Assembly (NCBI GenBank): GCA_948567375.1
Contig: OX419756.1
Location: forward strand, 65,760,552-65,824,551
Reading direction: 5' to 3'
Source: Lunularia cruciata
Taxonomy: Eukaryota; Streptophyta; Marchantiopsida; Lunulariales; Lunulariaceae
DNA length: 64,000 bases
The position numbers and the translations under genes are program-made. Below are positions 41,457-51,722 of the stretch, in pieces. The notes beneath the pieces are model-generated. The model ran no database searches. It saw only the letters and a program-made list of their open reading frames with translations, and was not told the DNA's origin. Every line of letters begins with the position of its first letter. Positions within the stretch are counted from its first letter, which is position 1.

Positions 41457-42126
41457 AGTGGCATTCGCATGAAATTGTTGTTCAGTGCTCATTATTTCTG
41501 AGAATAGATAAAGCAAAGTGCTGTGAAGTAGTGCTCGTCGCTTGAGCTTGATTCCAAGTATCAACTTTGTAATTGTGTTTGTGAGTGTTTGGAGAAATTT
41601 GAAGTGCAAGTCAGAGTGCTTGTTGGATGTTGGATTCCACAGCCTTGATCTTCATTCTGTGTGTTTGATCCTGAGTGAAGTGCAATCGAAGCAATGCCTT
41701 GACAGATCTGAGAGGAATTGTAGTGTTGGTAGTATTTTGCATTTGTGAGTGCAGTGCGAAGTTGATGTGAAGCAATTTCGATCGAGGAAGTTGTGCCTTC
41801 AGTGGAAGGGTGGAACACAATTCTGAGGCGAAGTCGTTTTGCAGTGAAGTGCCGTTTTTGGGAGAGCTTGAATCATCACAAATCAAGATTGTTTGGAAAG
41901 ATTTGATGGAGTTGTGATTAAGGAGTGTGAATTTGTGACAAGACTGCGAGTCAGTGCTTGTTACTCTCTTCTGGGTGTGGTTTCTACCTGAGAGACTAAA
42001 GAAGAACTCAAGAAGAACTAAAATTGTTACTTTGCTTTGTATTTGGACATTTCTGACTCGTATCTCTGCGGGAACAAACTTTACTTACCCGATTACCGCA
42101 AAAGTGATATTTGCTGGGTTGTCACA

Positions 42127-43393
42127 GAATGCTCTGAATGTATCTGCAGTGGGGCCCAGTTAAATTACTCAGGAAGAAAGTTCTGAAGAAGAAACTGTGA
42201 AGGTGCAAAGATCTTGACTTTAGAGTAAGGTACAAGACGTAGAGGCAAGTCCAAGCCAAGGACGCACGGTGCAAAGGAGTGGACTATTTGTCTTGAGTCG
42301 TATGTCCGCTGTTGACGATGTTGCAGCAAAAGAAGATGGAGATGATTAGTGCCAAACTCGAGGTACCGGATGAATTAGCAGTAGTAAAGACCAGGAGTGC
42401 CAAAATCTCGTTGCTACAAAGTTAGCTGACAAGGGTGGAGATGGAGGTCGAAGGACTTTGGGTTGAGGAGGTTCTTTGGAGTAAGCACTTTGAGGTGACA
42501 TGGGAGGAATCAGTAAAGAGTTGCGAGGAAGCAAAGGAGATGACCGCAATGGCTGTAGGGTTGAAAGGAGAACTTGCACATGTGCGAGTAGAGTTGATAC
42601 ATTCCAAAGCAATTGTTGCGGTGATGGAGCAAGAGTTGGAGAGCCTCAAGAAGAGGGCAGCGGAGAAAGATCAGGCCTGGCAACGAGAGTTAATGGAGTG
42701 TAGTAGAGAAGAAGATTGGTTGCAAAGGTTGATGCGAGTAGCAGAGGAGCAACTCTCTGTGAATCAGAGGGAGAAGGAGGCATTAAAAGCTGAATTTAAA
42801 GATGAGCTCCAAATGTATCGCAATGAATTGGAAGAAGAGAGGGAGAAGGAGAAGCTTACAATTGTGGAAGAAACTAATGAGGTAGAAGGTGTCATCAATG
42901 AAATCAAGGCCATGTTGAGTACGGAAGTTGAAAGTAAACTTGAAGAGGCGAGGTTGCATGAGCTGAAGTTACTAGTGCAGGAGATGCACAAGAGGAAGGC
43001 AAAGGATATGGAGTTAAATAATCTCTTAATTCGTCTACAAGATCATGTAGATAGGAAGATGTTAGAGGTGGGAGACAATGTGGTCTCATACTAAATCTTA
43101 TTAGGATGAAGTTAGCTAAACTTCGTAGTGAGGTAGAAGAAGTAGAAAGACCCAAAGTTGCAGAAGTAGGAGTGCAAGTGTCTTTGGAGTTGTTCTTTGA
43201 AACTTTAGAGAAGAGTGGGTCGGGAGATAAGGGAGTAGATGGATTACCCATGATCTCAATTGTAGATTGTAGTGAAGAAATCATAAAAATAGAAGAGTTA
43301 GGAGTAAAATTGGATAGACCCGAGGATGGGGAAATTATAAAGAGATTATTGGGTTTGAAAGTTGATGATGAGGTTGAAATCGGATTGGATTAG
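42127..43393 (+). pseudogene. Coil-V1 ORF, coiled-coil half
   Basis: The frame 42435-43094 (219 codons) is a nearly continuous heptad-rich coiled coil (VIMEQELESLKK-like, REKEALKAEFKDELQMY, LHELKLLVQEMHKRKAKD). A shift leads to 43106-43393 with LEKSGSGDKG and the EVEIGLD end at a TAG. It parallels residues ~480-857 of Coil-5. At the V-Q codon after LHELKLL this copy keeps CAG, where Coil-3 and Coil-5 have TAG. Confidence 0.65.
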
Positions 43394-44186
43394 AAATAAA
43401 ATTGAGATTTGAAGAGTTAGATATGAAGAGGTGGATTGTCATTTTGGATTTGTAGGTTAGAAAAGTTGTTAGGAAATGGTATCGTTGTTAGAATTGTCGT
43501 TTGCCTCACTATTTAAAGGTGGCATTCATAGTCTTATGTTGTTTAGTGCTCATTATTTTTGAGAATAGATAAAGCAAAGTACTGTGAAGTAGTGCTTGTC
43601 GCTTGAGCTTGATTCTGAGTATCAATATTGTGCTTGTGTTTGTGAGTGTGTGGAGAATTTAGAAGTGCAAGTCAATGTGCTTGTTGGGTGTTGGAGTCCG
43701 CACCCTTGATCTTTACTCTGTGTGTTTGATCTTGAGTGAAGTGCAATGGGAGCAATGCCTTGATAGATCTGAGAGGAATTGTAATGTTGGAGTATTCTGT
43801 ATTTGTGAGTGCAACGTGAAGTTGATGTGAAGCAATTTTGATCTAGGACGTTGTGCCTTCAGTGGAGGGGTGAAACACAATTCCGAAGCAAAGTCATTTT
43901 GTAGTGAAGTGCCATTTTTGGGAGAGCCAGAATCATCACAATCAAGATTGTTTGGAAAGATTTGAAGGAGTTGTGATTAAGAAGTGTTAATTTGTGACGA
44001 GATTGCGAGTCAATGCTTGTTACTCTCTTCTGGGTGTGGTTTCTACCTGAGAGATTAAAGACGCAACCAAGAAGAACTACATTGTGACATTTGACTTCAT
44101 ATTTGACCAATTCTAAATTGTACCTTTGTGGGAACAAACTTTACTTACCTGATTACCGTAAAAGTGATATTTGCCGGGTTGTCACA

Positions 44187-45942
44187 TAGCTCCTTCTTCT
44201 GAAGTCTCAATCTTCATACTTTCAGCAATACTGCATCCAAGCTTCCTTCTTCCTTGCCCGCTGAACTTGGATGCGCAGGGAACTCCTTCTCTTCCATGAC
44301 CAGGGCTACACAAGGATAAGCATTTCCCTCCATATAATCAATGGTTGCATCAAAATCTTTATTTCCTTTTGCTTCAACCGATTGCTAAACTTCATCTTCA
44401 CCTTCACTCTCACTTTGAGATTCCCCACTTTGTAATGGGAGCTCTGCTTCTTTTGAGTCTTCTCCTCTAGACTTTGTCTTCCCTTTTAGACTCAATTTTT
44501 GAAGGTTCTTCTTTTACCACCTTCTTACCCCATACAATGAGTCTTTGGATCTTCCTTTGGGCTAGAGGAAACTCTACTTCTTTGGGTTGAGTCCTCTTCT
44601 TCTTCTTTTGGCTTATGACTTCTTTTATCTCCCATTGTCCCATTCTAAAGAAATGATCATCATTGGCTTGCAAGTGTGCCATGTAGTGTTGTTCTTCTTC
44701 ATCTGCTTCTTGTCTCAAATCAGGATGAAAATGTGACACCATGCAACACCTCTCCTCTGCTATCAATAAATTCAACCCAAAGTATAAATATGTTGCAAAC
44801 GGTGCAAAATAGTGTGGTGGTGAATTTTTTCTCCAATTGACAACCATCTGCCTTGTTTGTTGGTGGAAACACTGTGCCTAATTCACCTTCACTCCTGCAA
44901 ACATCTAATGGAAGAAGACAAACTACTACATGTTCATGTATGTCTTTTGTTCAGGTTTGAACATTGCCATCATTGCTCCTATGATGCCTTGTTTAATTAG
45001 GTCCTGATAGGACTCCACCTTGTGACCATTGGTTGTATGGGGAGCAAAGAATAAATTGTAAATTTTTGTAGTCTCTTCTACAGCATCACACTTCCAATAG
45101 AAGGTAATCCCCATTGGCTCTCTTGCTTTTTTTCCCAACACTAACCTCCAATCCAACTCAGTCCATCAAGCCGGATTTCCTCTCTTTTCTTTGACTTCAA
45201 GAACTTCCACACAATTACTGGTAGCTATCTGTGCCATGACTCTTGGGAAACTAAAATTCCCGTTCCATGCTAAAAAGGTAATACAAAGTCTATTCAAGAC
45301 TTCAATCCTTGTTGTGACATCTAACCTCCAAATTGCAAAGCTCCTTACTGCAAGGCACTCTTTACCTTCTTCACCATGATTTGCCCTCTCGTTCTTTAGC
45401 ACTTGAAAACTATTCCTTCTACTGGATGCAACACTCTAACCTCTTCTGGATTTCAGAAAATTTCACTCTCAATCGGCTTCTTGACATGCATCACTATAGG
45501 GAAACTACTCAGAGGAACGGGATATCAACTTGACATATTCAATTTTCCCCTATGCAATTGCAATTTTATATTACCTTGAAGTGTAGTCATTCTTCAGTCA
45601 ATTTCAAAATCAACTCCTCCTTCTTCTGTGGGTTGATGTGCTATCATTGTCAAAAGATGCTTCTTTTGCCTCTACAGTTTCTTGAAGTGTACTTTCTTGC
45701 CACGTAGAGAGGTTGTTAGACCATCTTTGTATGGCCCTTCACTGCCCAATCCAAAGACGATTGTCTTTGGACTTGTTTCTTCATACTCCCCTTTTGAGTA
45801 CTTCCATTTCCCAACCCAAATTTGACTTCTTTGGGTTTACTCCAAAGACACTCCCAGCCATTCTTTTCTTCATAATTTGGCTTTCTTACTTGCTTCTTCC
45901 TCAAAACGCTAACAAAACCAACAAAAAAAAGTGGGCACTACA
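44187..45942 (-). mobile_element. Coil-V2: divergent Coil element, sense 5' half
   Basis: Minus-strand copy with its sense 5' terminus at 45942 (plus GTGGGCACTACA). It is cut at 44187 by Coil-V1, and its 3' half is not recognised elsewhere in the window. It codes the N-terminal region in fragments: 45402-45166 (FAIWRLDVTTRIEVL, ITFLAWNGNF), 45156-44926 (NGHKVESYQDLIKQG) and 44847-44467 (PPHYFAPFATYLYFG, FHPDLRQEADEEEQHY). Divergence is similar to that of Coil-V1, so the two belong to one older subfamily. Confidence 0.7.
44467..45402 (-). pseudogene. Coil-V2 ORF, N-terminal half
   Basis: Three open pieces in order, separated by stops, reproduce the conserved Coil core: AVRSFAIWRLD, AWNGNFSFPRVMAQIA, WRLVLGKK, ITFYWKCDAVEET, then MMAMFKPEQKTY, then PPHYFAPFATYLYFGLNLL and VSHFHPDLRQEADEEE. 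A lysine-rich stretch (KKKKRTQPK) follows. It supports which residues are conserved across subfamilies; otherwise it is a remnant with no function of its own. Confidence 0.6.
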
Positions 45943-46475
45943 GCATGGCATCTTATGATGCTTGAAGACATTGCCAAAGTTGATTTGCACTAAGGTTAGA
46001 GCATACACTTTATAAAAGGTTAGTGCCAAGTGGATTTGTTTACTAAGCTTATCCACAAACACCACGATTGTTGTATGTCCTTGCTTTGTCTTGGGCAAGG
46101 ATGTGATGAGATCCAAGCTCACATGTTCCCATCAAGGAGTTTACTCGGCTTATGGTTGTTGGCTTTGTTATGTTGGTAGCTCTTACTCGATTGGACAAAC
46201 TCTCAAACATCTCATGTCATGTTAGGCCACCACCATTGGCGTTGGAGGGTTTCTTAAGGTCTTGTCCATACCCATGTGACTAGCTATTGGTAAATGAAGG
46301 GCTTTTTTGAAGGTGCACAAGTCAAAGATCACCTTTGGTTGGAATAGAGACCCGGTCCTCATGGAATAGAAGACCTTCCTTGAAGGAGAAGGTGTTTTAC
46401 TCCTTGTCGCATGCTATAAGACAACCATGTACCATTTGGAAGAAGGGATACTATTGTAGAGTTGGTCAAAACTCA
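45943..46475 (-). pseudogene. pol: Integrase fragment of a third Ty3/gypsy lineage
   Basis: The frame 46122-45943 reads MSLDLITSLPKTKQGHTTIVVFVDKLSKQIH, the start of a DDE integrase core with its first Asp (SLDLI). The wording is typical of chromovirus-type plant gypsy elements and differs from both Met and Tat. To its right, up to 46475, stop-ridden codons of the preceding zinc domain and RNase H linker are visible. It is cut by Coil-V2 on the left and by a Met end on the right. Confidence 0.65.
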
Positions 46476-46657
46476 TGTCATGCCATTTGAAGTGTTGCAT
46501 CTAGATTGCTCGGACATTGGAGTTCTAGTGATAGTAATTAGAGGCATTTTAGCAATTACTCATAGACTACTTTCCGACAGTCAGATTTTGCATTTAGGGT
46601 ACTAACTTCATGGCGGGGCCCATTGTCACTTGCACCATCTATACCATCGGGTGTACC
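46476..46657 (+). repeat. Met terminal-repeat fragment (R2)
   Basis: Begins exactly with the Met terminus TGTCATGCCATTTG and follows R2 for ~180 bp on the plus strand, then is cut by Tat LTR sequence at about 46658. Because unrelated gypsy sequence ends right at 46475 (flank ACTCA), it independently marks TGTCATGCC as the outer sense 5' end of Met elements. Confidence 0.75.
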
Positions 46658-47056
46658 AAGTAGAAAGGAATATTCATTCACATGGGCATATTCCCCTAAG
46701 CATGTGATCTTATCTTGATCCAACCACTAAGTCAAGGATTCTTTCACATGGGCTATCCTTGGACTAAAGAAGAATCCAAAACAAAAAGGCTTGTGGGCCC
46801 AAGAGTTCTCAACTCTTTTCTCAAAGCCAAATACCTAGGAATAATACCAAGTCAACACACTAAAATCCAAATAGTGGTGCTCATCTTTTCTACTTCCTCT
46901 AAAGTAAGGTCCCCTCTATCTTAGCTATGACTAAATTTAGCTAACCATGACTAATATAGAACCATCCTTTATCTCTATATAAATAATATCTCTTAAGTAC
47001 TTGTAATACCAAGCTAAATATCACAATACCACACACATGCACAAATGGGTGTTATA
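46658..47056 (-). repeat. Truncated Tat LTR
   Basis: About 400 bp matching the sense-5' portion of the Tat LTR (plus strand from AGTAGAAAGGAATATTC to GGGTGTTATA). The other part is missing at the junction with the Met fragment. The terminal CA is mutated to TA. Internal Tat sequence is absent on both sides. Confidence 0.8.
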
Positions 47057-47475
47057 GACCATCCAAGGTGGATAGAACAATCCCACTCATACTCCAAATC
47101 CAAGTAATCTACTCTGGTACCGGAGTATCCTCTGCATGGGTGTTCCCCTCCAACAAGTCACCAGGCTAAGTAACTAGACCACTAAAACTTGAAATTGATG
47201 CTACCATGGTCCCGGACTGTAGTGAGCCAAGACTGCCACTATTGAAACGTACTAGTAGGCGACATACCTGTCCTTCACTAGACTACCAACTTGGTCTATT
47301 GGAGGCTCTCTCCTCCCAATAGTCAATGATGAAACCCATGTGGTATAACATTGCTCCCCCAACTAGCACATCGTATGGCTCAGCTATTGTAGTAATAGCT
47401 TGAGGTCTCACCACTAAGCTATCAATTGGATGACCAACCTGAACCTAGATAACAAGCTCCCCACGTGTGATGCGC
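47057..47475 (-). pseudogene. pol: Met fragment: protease C-terminus and spacer
   Basis: Plus-strand sequence matches Met-1 at about 14690-15100 and Met-2 at about 59580-59990: the end of the protease including the YDVLVG strand, and the spacer before the methyltransferase. It is full of stops. It ends at the CCACGTGTGATG motif, where an inverted copy of the last 13 bp forms a hairpin (47461-47494). Confidence 0.75.
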
Positions 47476-47489
47476 TATGGTGCATCACA

Positions 47490-48394
47490 TGTGGAGAACC
47501 TGCATAGTCTCAATTTCCACTCTTGGGCCCTCCATGTTCCCAAGATGAATCTAAACACTCAAACATGCTTTTTGTTGCTCTCAAACTCCTCATGCATGAG
47601 ATCTCCACTCTGCAGAATTGACCCTTCCTCATTATTTCACTCACACCTCTCAACTTGTATGTGATAGTCCTCCGAAATTTTGCACATATGATCACCACTC
47701 TAGGGTGTTCCTCCCCGCAAAATTTCAATAATTTTCATTGAGCCATTTGGCCTAGACACCTTTCTATTTAGCACACATATTTCAGATTTGGTCTGAAAAC
47801 CACACCCTTTACTTCAAAAACTCATAACTCGCTGTGCAAGAATGATCTCTCTCTAATGTTTGCGGCAGCAAGTAGGATATAATGCACTTAATTTTCTTGG
47901 AAATATTCAAGACAATTCACTGAAAATTGGAGAAATGGTAGACTCTGTACAATTTTCTAGAGAGCATGCAGTTGTTGGAGCAGTTTACCCTATCAAATTT
48001 CAAAAATTCTAACCCAGTGCGCATAGTAGCTCTCACAATAATTTCAAGAGTGCTAACTGAAAGATAACCCAAGCTATTATGTATAGAAATTTCAAGTCCA
48101 AATCTCAAACTTGAGATTTTGCCCAAGATCACCTTAATCCCCAAAATCTACAATCCACCTCACACAATCTCTCCAAATCCTCTCATGTGTACAAGATGTA
48201 CAAAATCACTTCAAAGACATCATAATGAACTACAAGGTATACAAATGGATCTTGGTTCTCTTACATAAGTTCAGCCCTCTCTTCTCCTAATGTTCTCTCC
48301 AAGTGAGCTCTTATAGCCTCGTACTGTCTATTGGAGGATCGAACACGGAACATTATCTTGCCTTCTAGAGAGGTCCCGACAGCGAAACCAAAAA
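47490..48394 (-). mobile_element. Tat-3: 5' leader fragment
   Basis: Tat leader on the minus strand, matching 35620-36519. It includes the conserved GQFCRVEISCMRSLR reading (frame 47728-47510, 72 codons, with KFCGEEHPRVVIICAKF before it) and a mutated primer site at 48372-48390. Everything downstream of the leader (gag, pol) is missing; the break at ~47490 abuts the Met fragment through a hairpin. Confidence 0.8.
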
Positions 48395-49086
48395 TGTGAG
48401 CCGGCCTATCTCTTACTCAAGATGAACCTCTGATGGCTATTATAGTAGCGCTCTATGGACTAAGAAGGCAAGGAACCCCAACTCCATCAGACTACTTCAA
48501 GGCTAACACTCCAAGACTCAAGACATTGCTCACTAGAGAACTCAATGAGAGAGAGATAGTTGCAAATGAAAGGATGATGAGTCCCCCCTCACCCCTTGTT
48601 TATATACTTGTGAAATAGTTTCATACCAAAGTTACTAATTACAGTATTAACTCAACTTATTAGACTAAAAGTCAAGTTAAGTCAAAAAGTAGAAAGGAAT
48701 AGCAATTTACATAGGCATATTCCCCTAAGCATGTGGTCTTATCTTGACCCAACCACTAAGTCAAGGATTCCTTCACATGGGCTATCCTTGGACTTAAGAA
48801 GAATCCAAAACAAAAAGGCTTGCGGGCCCAAGAGTTCTCAACTCTTTCCTCAAAGCCAAATACCTAGGAATAATACCAAGTCAACACACTAAAATCCAAA
48901 ATAGTGATGCTCATCTTTTCTACTTCCTCTAAAGTAAGGTCCCCTCTATCTTAGCTATGACTAAATTTGGCCTACCATGACTAATATAGAACCATTCTTT
49001 ATCTCTATATAAATAATATCTCTTAAGTACTTGTAATACCAAGCTAAATATAATAATACCACACACATGCACAAATGGGTGTTACA
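48395..49086 (-). repeat. Tat-3 5' LTR
   Basis: Complete ~690 bp LTR, TGTGAGCCGGCC...GGGTGTTACA on the plus strand, with the primer site on its left side. Its outer end abuts GTCCCGTGTTG, which in Met-1 directly follows the primer-site-like TGGTGGCAGAGTCT; so Tat-3 inserted at the start of the Met-3 internal region. Confidence 0.85.
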
Positions 49087-49404
49087 GTCCCGTGTTGACT
49101 TATGAGATAGAGAGTTTTAGTGTAACATTCTTGTGATTGGATCTCTTCCATTCCCCACTTCCTGTTTGTGCATCATGTTTGTATGAGGTGCCCTAAATTT
49201 TGAGCGTTGGTGCTCAGGTGTGCTCTCGATAGTGAGGTTAAAGTGATTGACCAGTCATACTTTCTTTGTTTCTCTTCGGTGAGGCAAGAAGTGATGACCT
49301 GTAGATTGTGAGAATGCGTGTTTTGATGGCACGTTATAGGTTGTCCTTGCCCTAGTGTAGTTGTCTCAATTAGAGTTACATTAGTAGGTAGTCTTTTGTT
49401 AGTT

Positions 49405-49474
49405 TTGGCACTTGGTGGTGCTTGGTTAGTGTTGGCACTTGGTGGTGCTCGGTTGGTGTTGGTACTTGGTGGGG
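49405..49474 (+). repeat. 27-bp minisatellite in the Met leader
   Basis: About 2.6 tandem units beginning TTGGCACTTGGTGGTGCT at 49405, 49432 and 49459, ~50 bp before the gag ATG. Met-1 has a related, irregular array at 18139-18213 (minus), so it is a family feature that varies in length. Confidence 0.7.
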
Positions 49475-49521
49475 AACTTGCTATTGCAATTTGCAATTAT
49501 GGTTGCAGTTATTTTGTCATG

Positions 49522-50750
49522 ATGGAGTTCTTTGGAGATTCCAAAGGAGATAGCCTTGTAGTACACAATGGGTTTACTTAGAGTGGCACTCGGTATCAGC
49601 CTATACCTGAGGTCCTAGTGAGGTTGGAGATTGGCTCTGAGTTGGAGTTTGACACAAGAGTTGATTCATTTGAGAGTGCACTTGGCATGTTCACATCGTT
49701 GTTGTGGGACATGGATGAGATTTATGGGGCCTCCAAAGGCCCTAGGCATTATTTTGGTATAGTGGGTACCATTGAGTTGGATGACATCATCCAAGAGTTT
49801 GATAGTTGGTGTAATCTACAATAGATGCAAAACCTGACTTTTTTTACACCCTTCATGGCATGGAAAGGGTTGTTTCAACACTTGGAAGGTCCGCCAATGG
49901 ATGACTACCATGAGTTCAAGAGAGCTCATTTGGAGGAGATTGAGTTATGGAGACAATATTGGTCTCCAAACTATATCTCAATCACTTCAGGGTCCTTTGC
50001 CAAGAGTAGATCGGTTGTACCCACAAGTTCTAGCTCGAGTAGTGTTGGTGGAGCTAGTGGAGGTGCACTAAGTGGAGATAGTGTTACCACAAGTGGAGGT
50101 ACCATTGCAGGAGGTAGTGTGGTATCGGGGTTTAAATCATGGTGGAGTTCTTTCAATGTTTAAGGCAGATCTACCAAGGAGTGCGGACTGACAAGTTGAG
50201 GAGCTTGTAGGAGTTCCAACGGAAGGCTAGAGAAAGCCTACGCAAGGCATACACTCGCATGAGGCAATTGATCAATTTCACTCAAGGAGTCATTGAGGCC
50301 TAAGCAGTCTAGTTTTGGTATGGAATACTAGACAAGGAGTTGCGATGTAGAGTTCATGATGTTATGTTGTTAAAGGCTACTTCCCCTACTTTGGCAGTGG
50401 TCTTTGGTTTGTCTGAGCGTATTGAGCTCAACATCATGGAGGAGAGGGTGATGACATTTGGATTTGGTAGGGAGATCTCATCCACAATTGTGACTTCTTC
50501 TAGAGTGCAGCAGAGTGCACCACACCCAGTTGGTTTTTGAGAACAAGGTGGACAGCTCAGATCCTATGGAGCGAGTGGAGGGCCTATTGTAGTTAGATCC
50601 TTACCTTCATTTTTGGGTCAGCAGCAGCCAGTGAGTGGTAGTGTTGCTTGTTGGACTTATGGTGGACCTGACCATAGGAGAGAGTGTACTCAAGACATCA
50701 AACTTAATACCTTTGGTGCGTCATAGCCAACACAGAGGTAGTGTGAGCAT
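49522..50750 (+). pseudogene. gag: Met-3 gag
   Basis: From MEFFGDSKG at 49522 the frame continues past a stop into RLEIGSELEFDTRVDSFESA, DMDEIYGASKGPR and SWCNLQ, then a TAG (49822-49824) shared with Met-1, then FTPFMAWKGLFQHLEGPP and SSSSSSVGGASGG. After a frame change the capsid helices and ATSPTLAVVFGL (50340-50540) follow, and the zinc knuckle remnants (CWTYGGPDHRREC, second Cys mutated) up to 50750. It gives the uninterrupted order of gag that the solo LTR breaks in Met-1. Confidence 0.75.
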
Positions 50751-51310
50751 TGTTGTGCGTATATATATCGCAACACAACATACATTGTTGTCAACATCAT
50801 ACATTATAGAAACACAACTCACACATAAGTCATACATAGACTCCAAAGTGCCACAATAATCAGATTGCTTACCACTCTCAACTCAACTCAACTCAACTCA
50901 AATCAGTACTTGATCTGTCACTCTATAAACTGCCAACAACTGGGCACTAATTACAATCAAGCCACACCCACTCAAGCATAGAGAATCCAGGTGACACTCA
51001 CCGGCCTCTGTCTACCATAGCCAGGAACTCAAAGGCTCAACATTAGAGAAGTGAGCTCTCTGGAGCTCATTTTGAAACTATACCCCCTGGACTCGAGCTA
51101 GCTCTGAAACCCTAATGGTCCCGCTGACGGCACACTCGACGGTGCAAACGGTGCAAAGTGACGGTGGGCCCCACCGTGAAGTCAGTACCCCAAACACAAA
51201 ATCTAACCGTCGGAAAGTAGTCGTTGAGAAACTACTGAAATAACTCTAACTACTATCACTGGAACTCTAGTGTCCAAGCATCTAGATGCGGCACTACAAA
51301 TGGCATGACA
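50751..51310 (-). repeat. Met-2 3' terminal repeat (LTR)
   Basis: R1 then R2 in plus orientation, TGTTGTGCG...GGCATGACA, matching 9877-10431. The R2 start holds an expanded AACTC run (50878-50905). An extra R1 copy (51313-51419) and the G-run polypurine tract follow, as in Met-1. Confidence 0.75.
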
Positions 51311-51589
51311 GCTGTCGTGCATATATACATCGCTACACAACATACATCGCTGTCAACATCATACACTATAGAAACACAACTCACACATAAGCCATACATA
51401 GACTCCAAAGTGCCACAATTGCCCCCCTAGCTGGCGGTTAGGCCCCTCTTACTCTAGATAGCCATCTACTCTAAGTATATGGTATACCCTCTAATGGGCA
51501 AAGATCAGGAGGCCGGGTGCTATGGAGCCCCATTGTTAGTTGCCTGTCTTCAATCTATACCATATAAAGAATGAACTAGCTATAGGTCA

Positions 51590-51722
51590 AGTACATCTAG
51601 GACATAACCACTATCCCTGAGGAACCACCGTGAGGGGAGGAGTCATACATGCCATATGCCATCCTCTCCAACAGCTATCACACACTAACATAGTAGCAGC
51701 TCCACCAGAAGAGCCACATAAC
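51590..51722 (-). pseudogene. pol: Met-2 PHD finger, C-terminal piece
   Basis: Codes the second part of the PHD finger, from the Cys ending the first C-x2-C pair to the final C-x2-C and stop, matching Met-1 10708-10846. Coil-6 is inserted immediately upstream, with duplication ATAAC. The remaining piece is at 55146 and beyond, so the finger cannot form in this copy. Confidence 0.8.

Larger units (their letters stand above)
38343..42126 (+). mobile_element. Coil-5: full-length young Coil element
   Basis: The unit is 3,784 bp, TGTGGTGCCCACA...GGGTTGTCACA, CpG-rich compared with older copies. The right flank is GAATG (42127-42131); the left flank reads GAA directly before TGTGG, as if GAATG had lost a TG by slippage against the element start. 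Two promoter-like boxes: TATAAAAAT at 38732-38740, just before the ORF, and TATTTAAG at 41449-41456, ~670 bp from the 3' end. The whole looks like one very large LTR or a single-gene element. Confidence 0.9.
37202..44186 (+). mobile_element. Coil-V1: divergent Coil element, 5' truncated, interrupted by Coil-5
   Basis: Two plus-strand blocks, 37202-38342 and 42127-44186, form one element. The left block codes the N-terminal globular part, the right block the coiled coil, tail, TATTTAAAG box near 43508 and 3' region ending GGGTTGTCACA at 44186. Protein identity to Coil-5 is clearly lower than among Coil-3 to -6. The 5' end is missing where the Tat-2 LTR begins. The flank TAGCT (44187-44191) starts Coil-V2, into which it was inserted. 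Confidence 0.75.
49087..50750 (+). mobile_element. Met-3: gag-region fragment of a Met element, plus strand
   Basis: Runs from just after the primer-site-like sequence through the leader, a 27-bp minisatellite (49405-49474) and gag, ending in the second zinc-knuckle region at 50750, where Met-2 was inserted. The six bases before Met-2 read GAGCAT; the matching continuation of Met-3 lies beyond the window. It is oriented opposite to Met-2. Confidence 0.85.

Noticed and set aside
48395-49086. Tat LTR at 48395 as a solo LTR
   Set aside because: The primer site and Tat leader continue on its left, so it is a 5' LTR of a truncated element.
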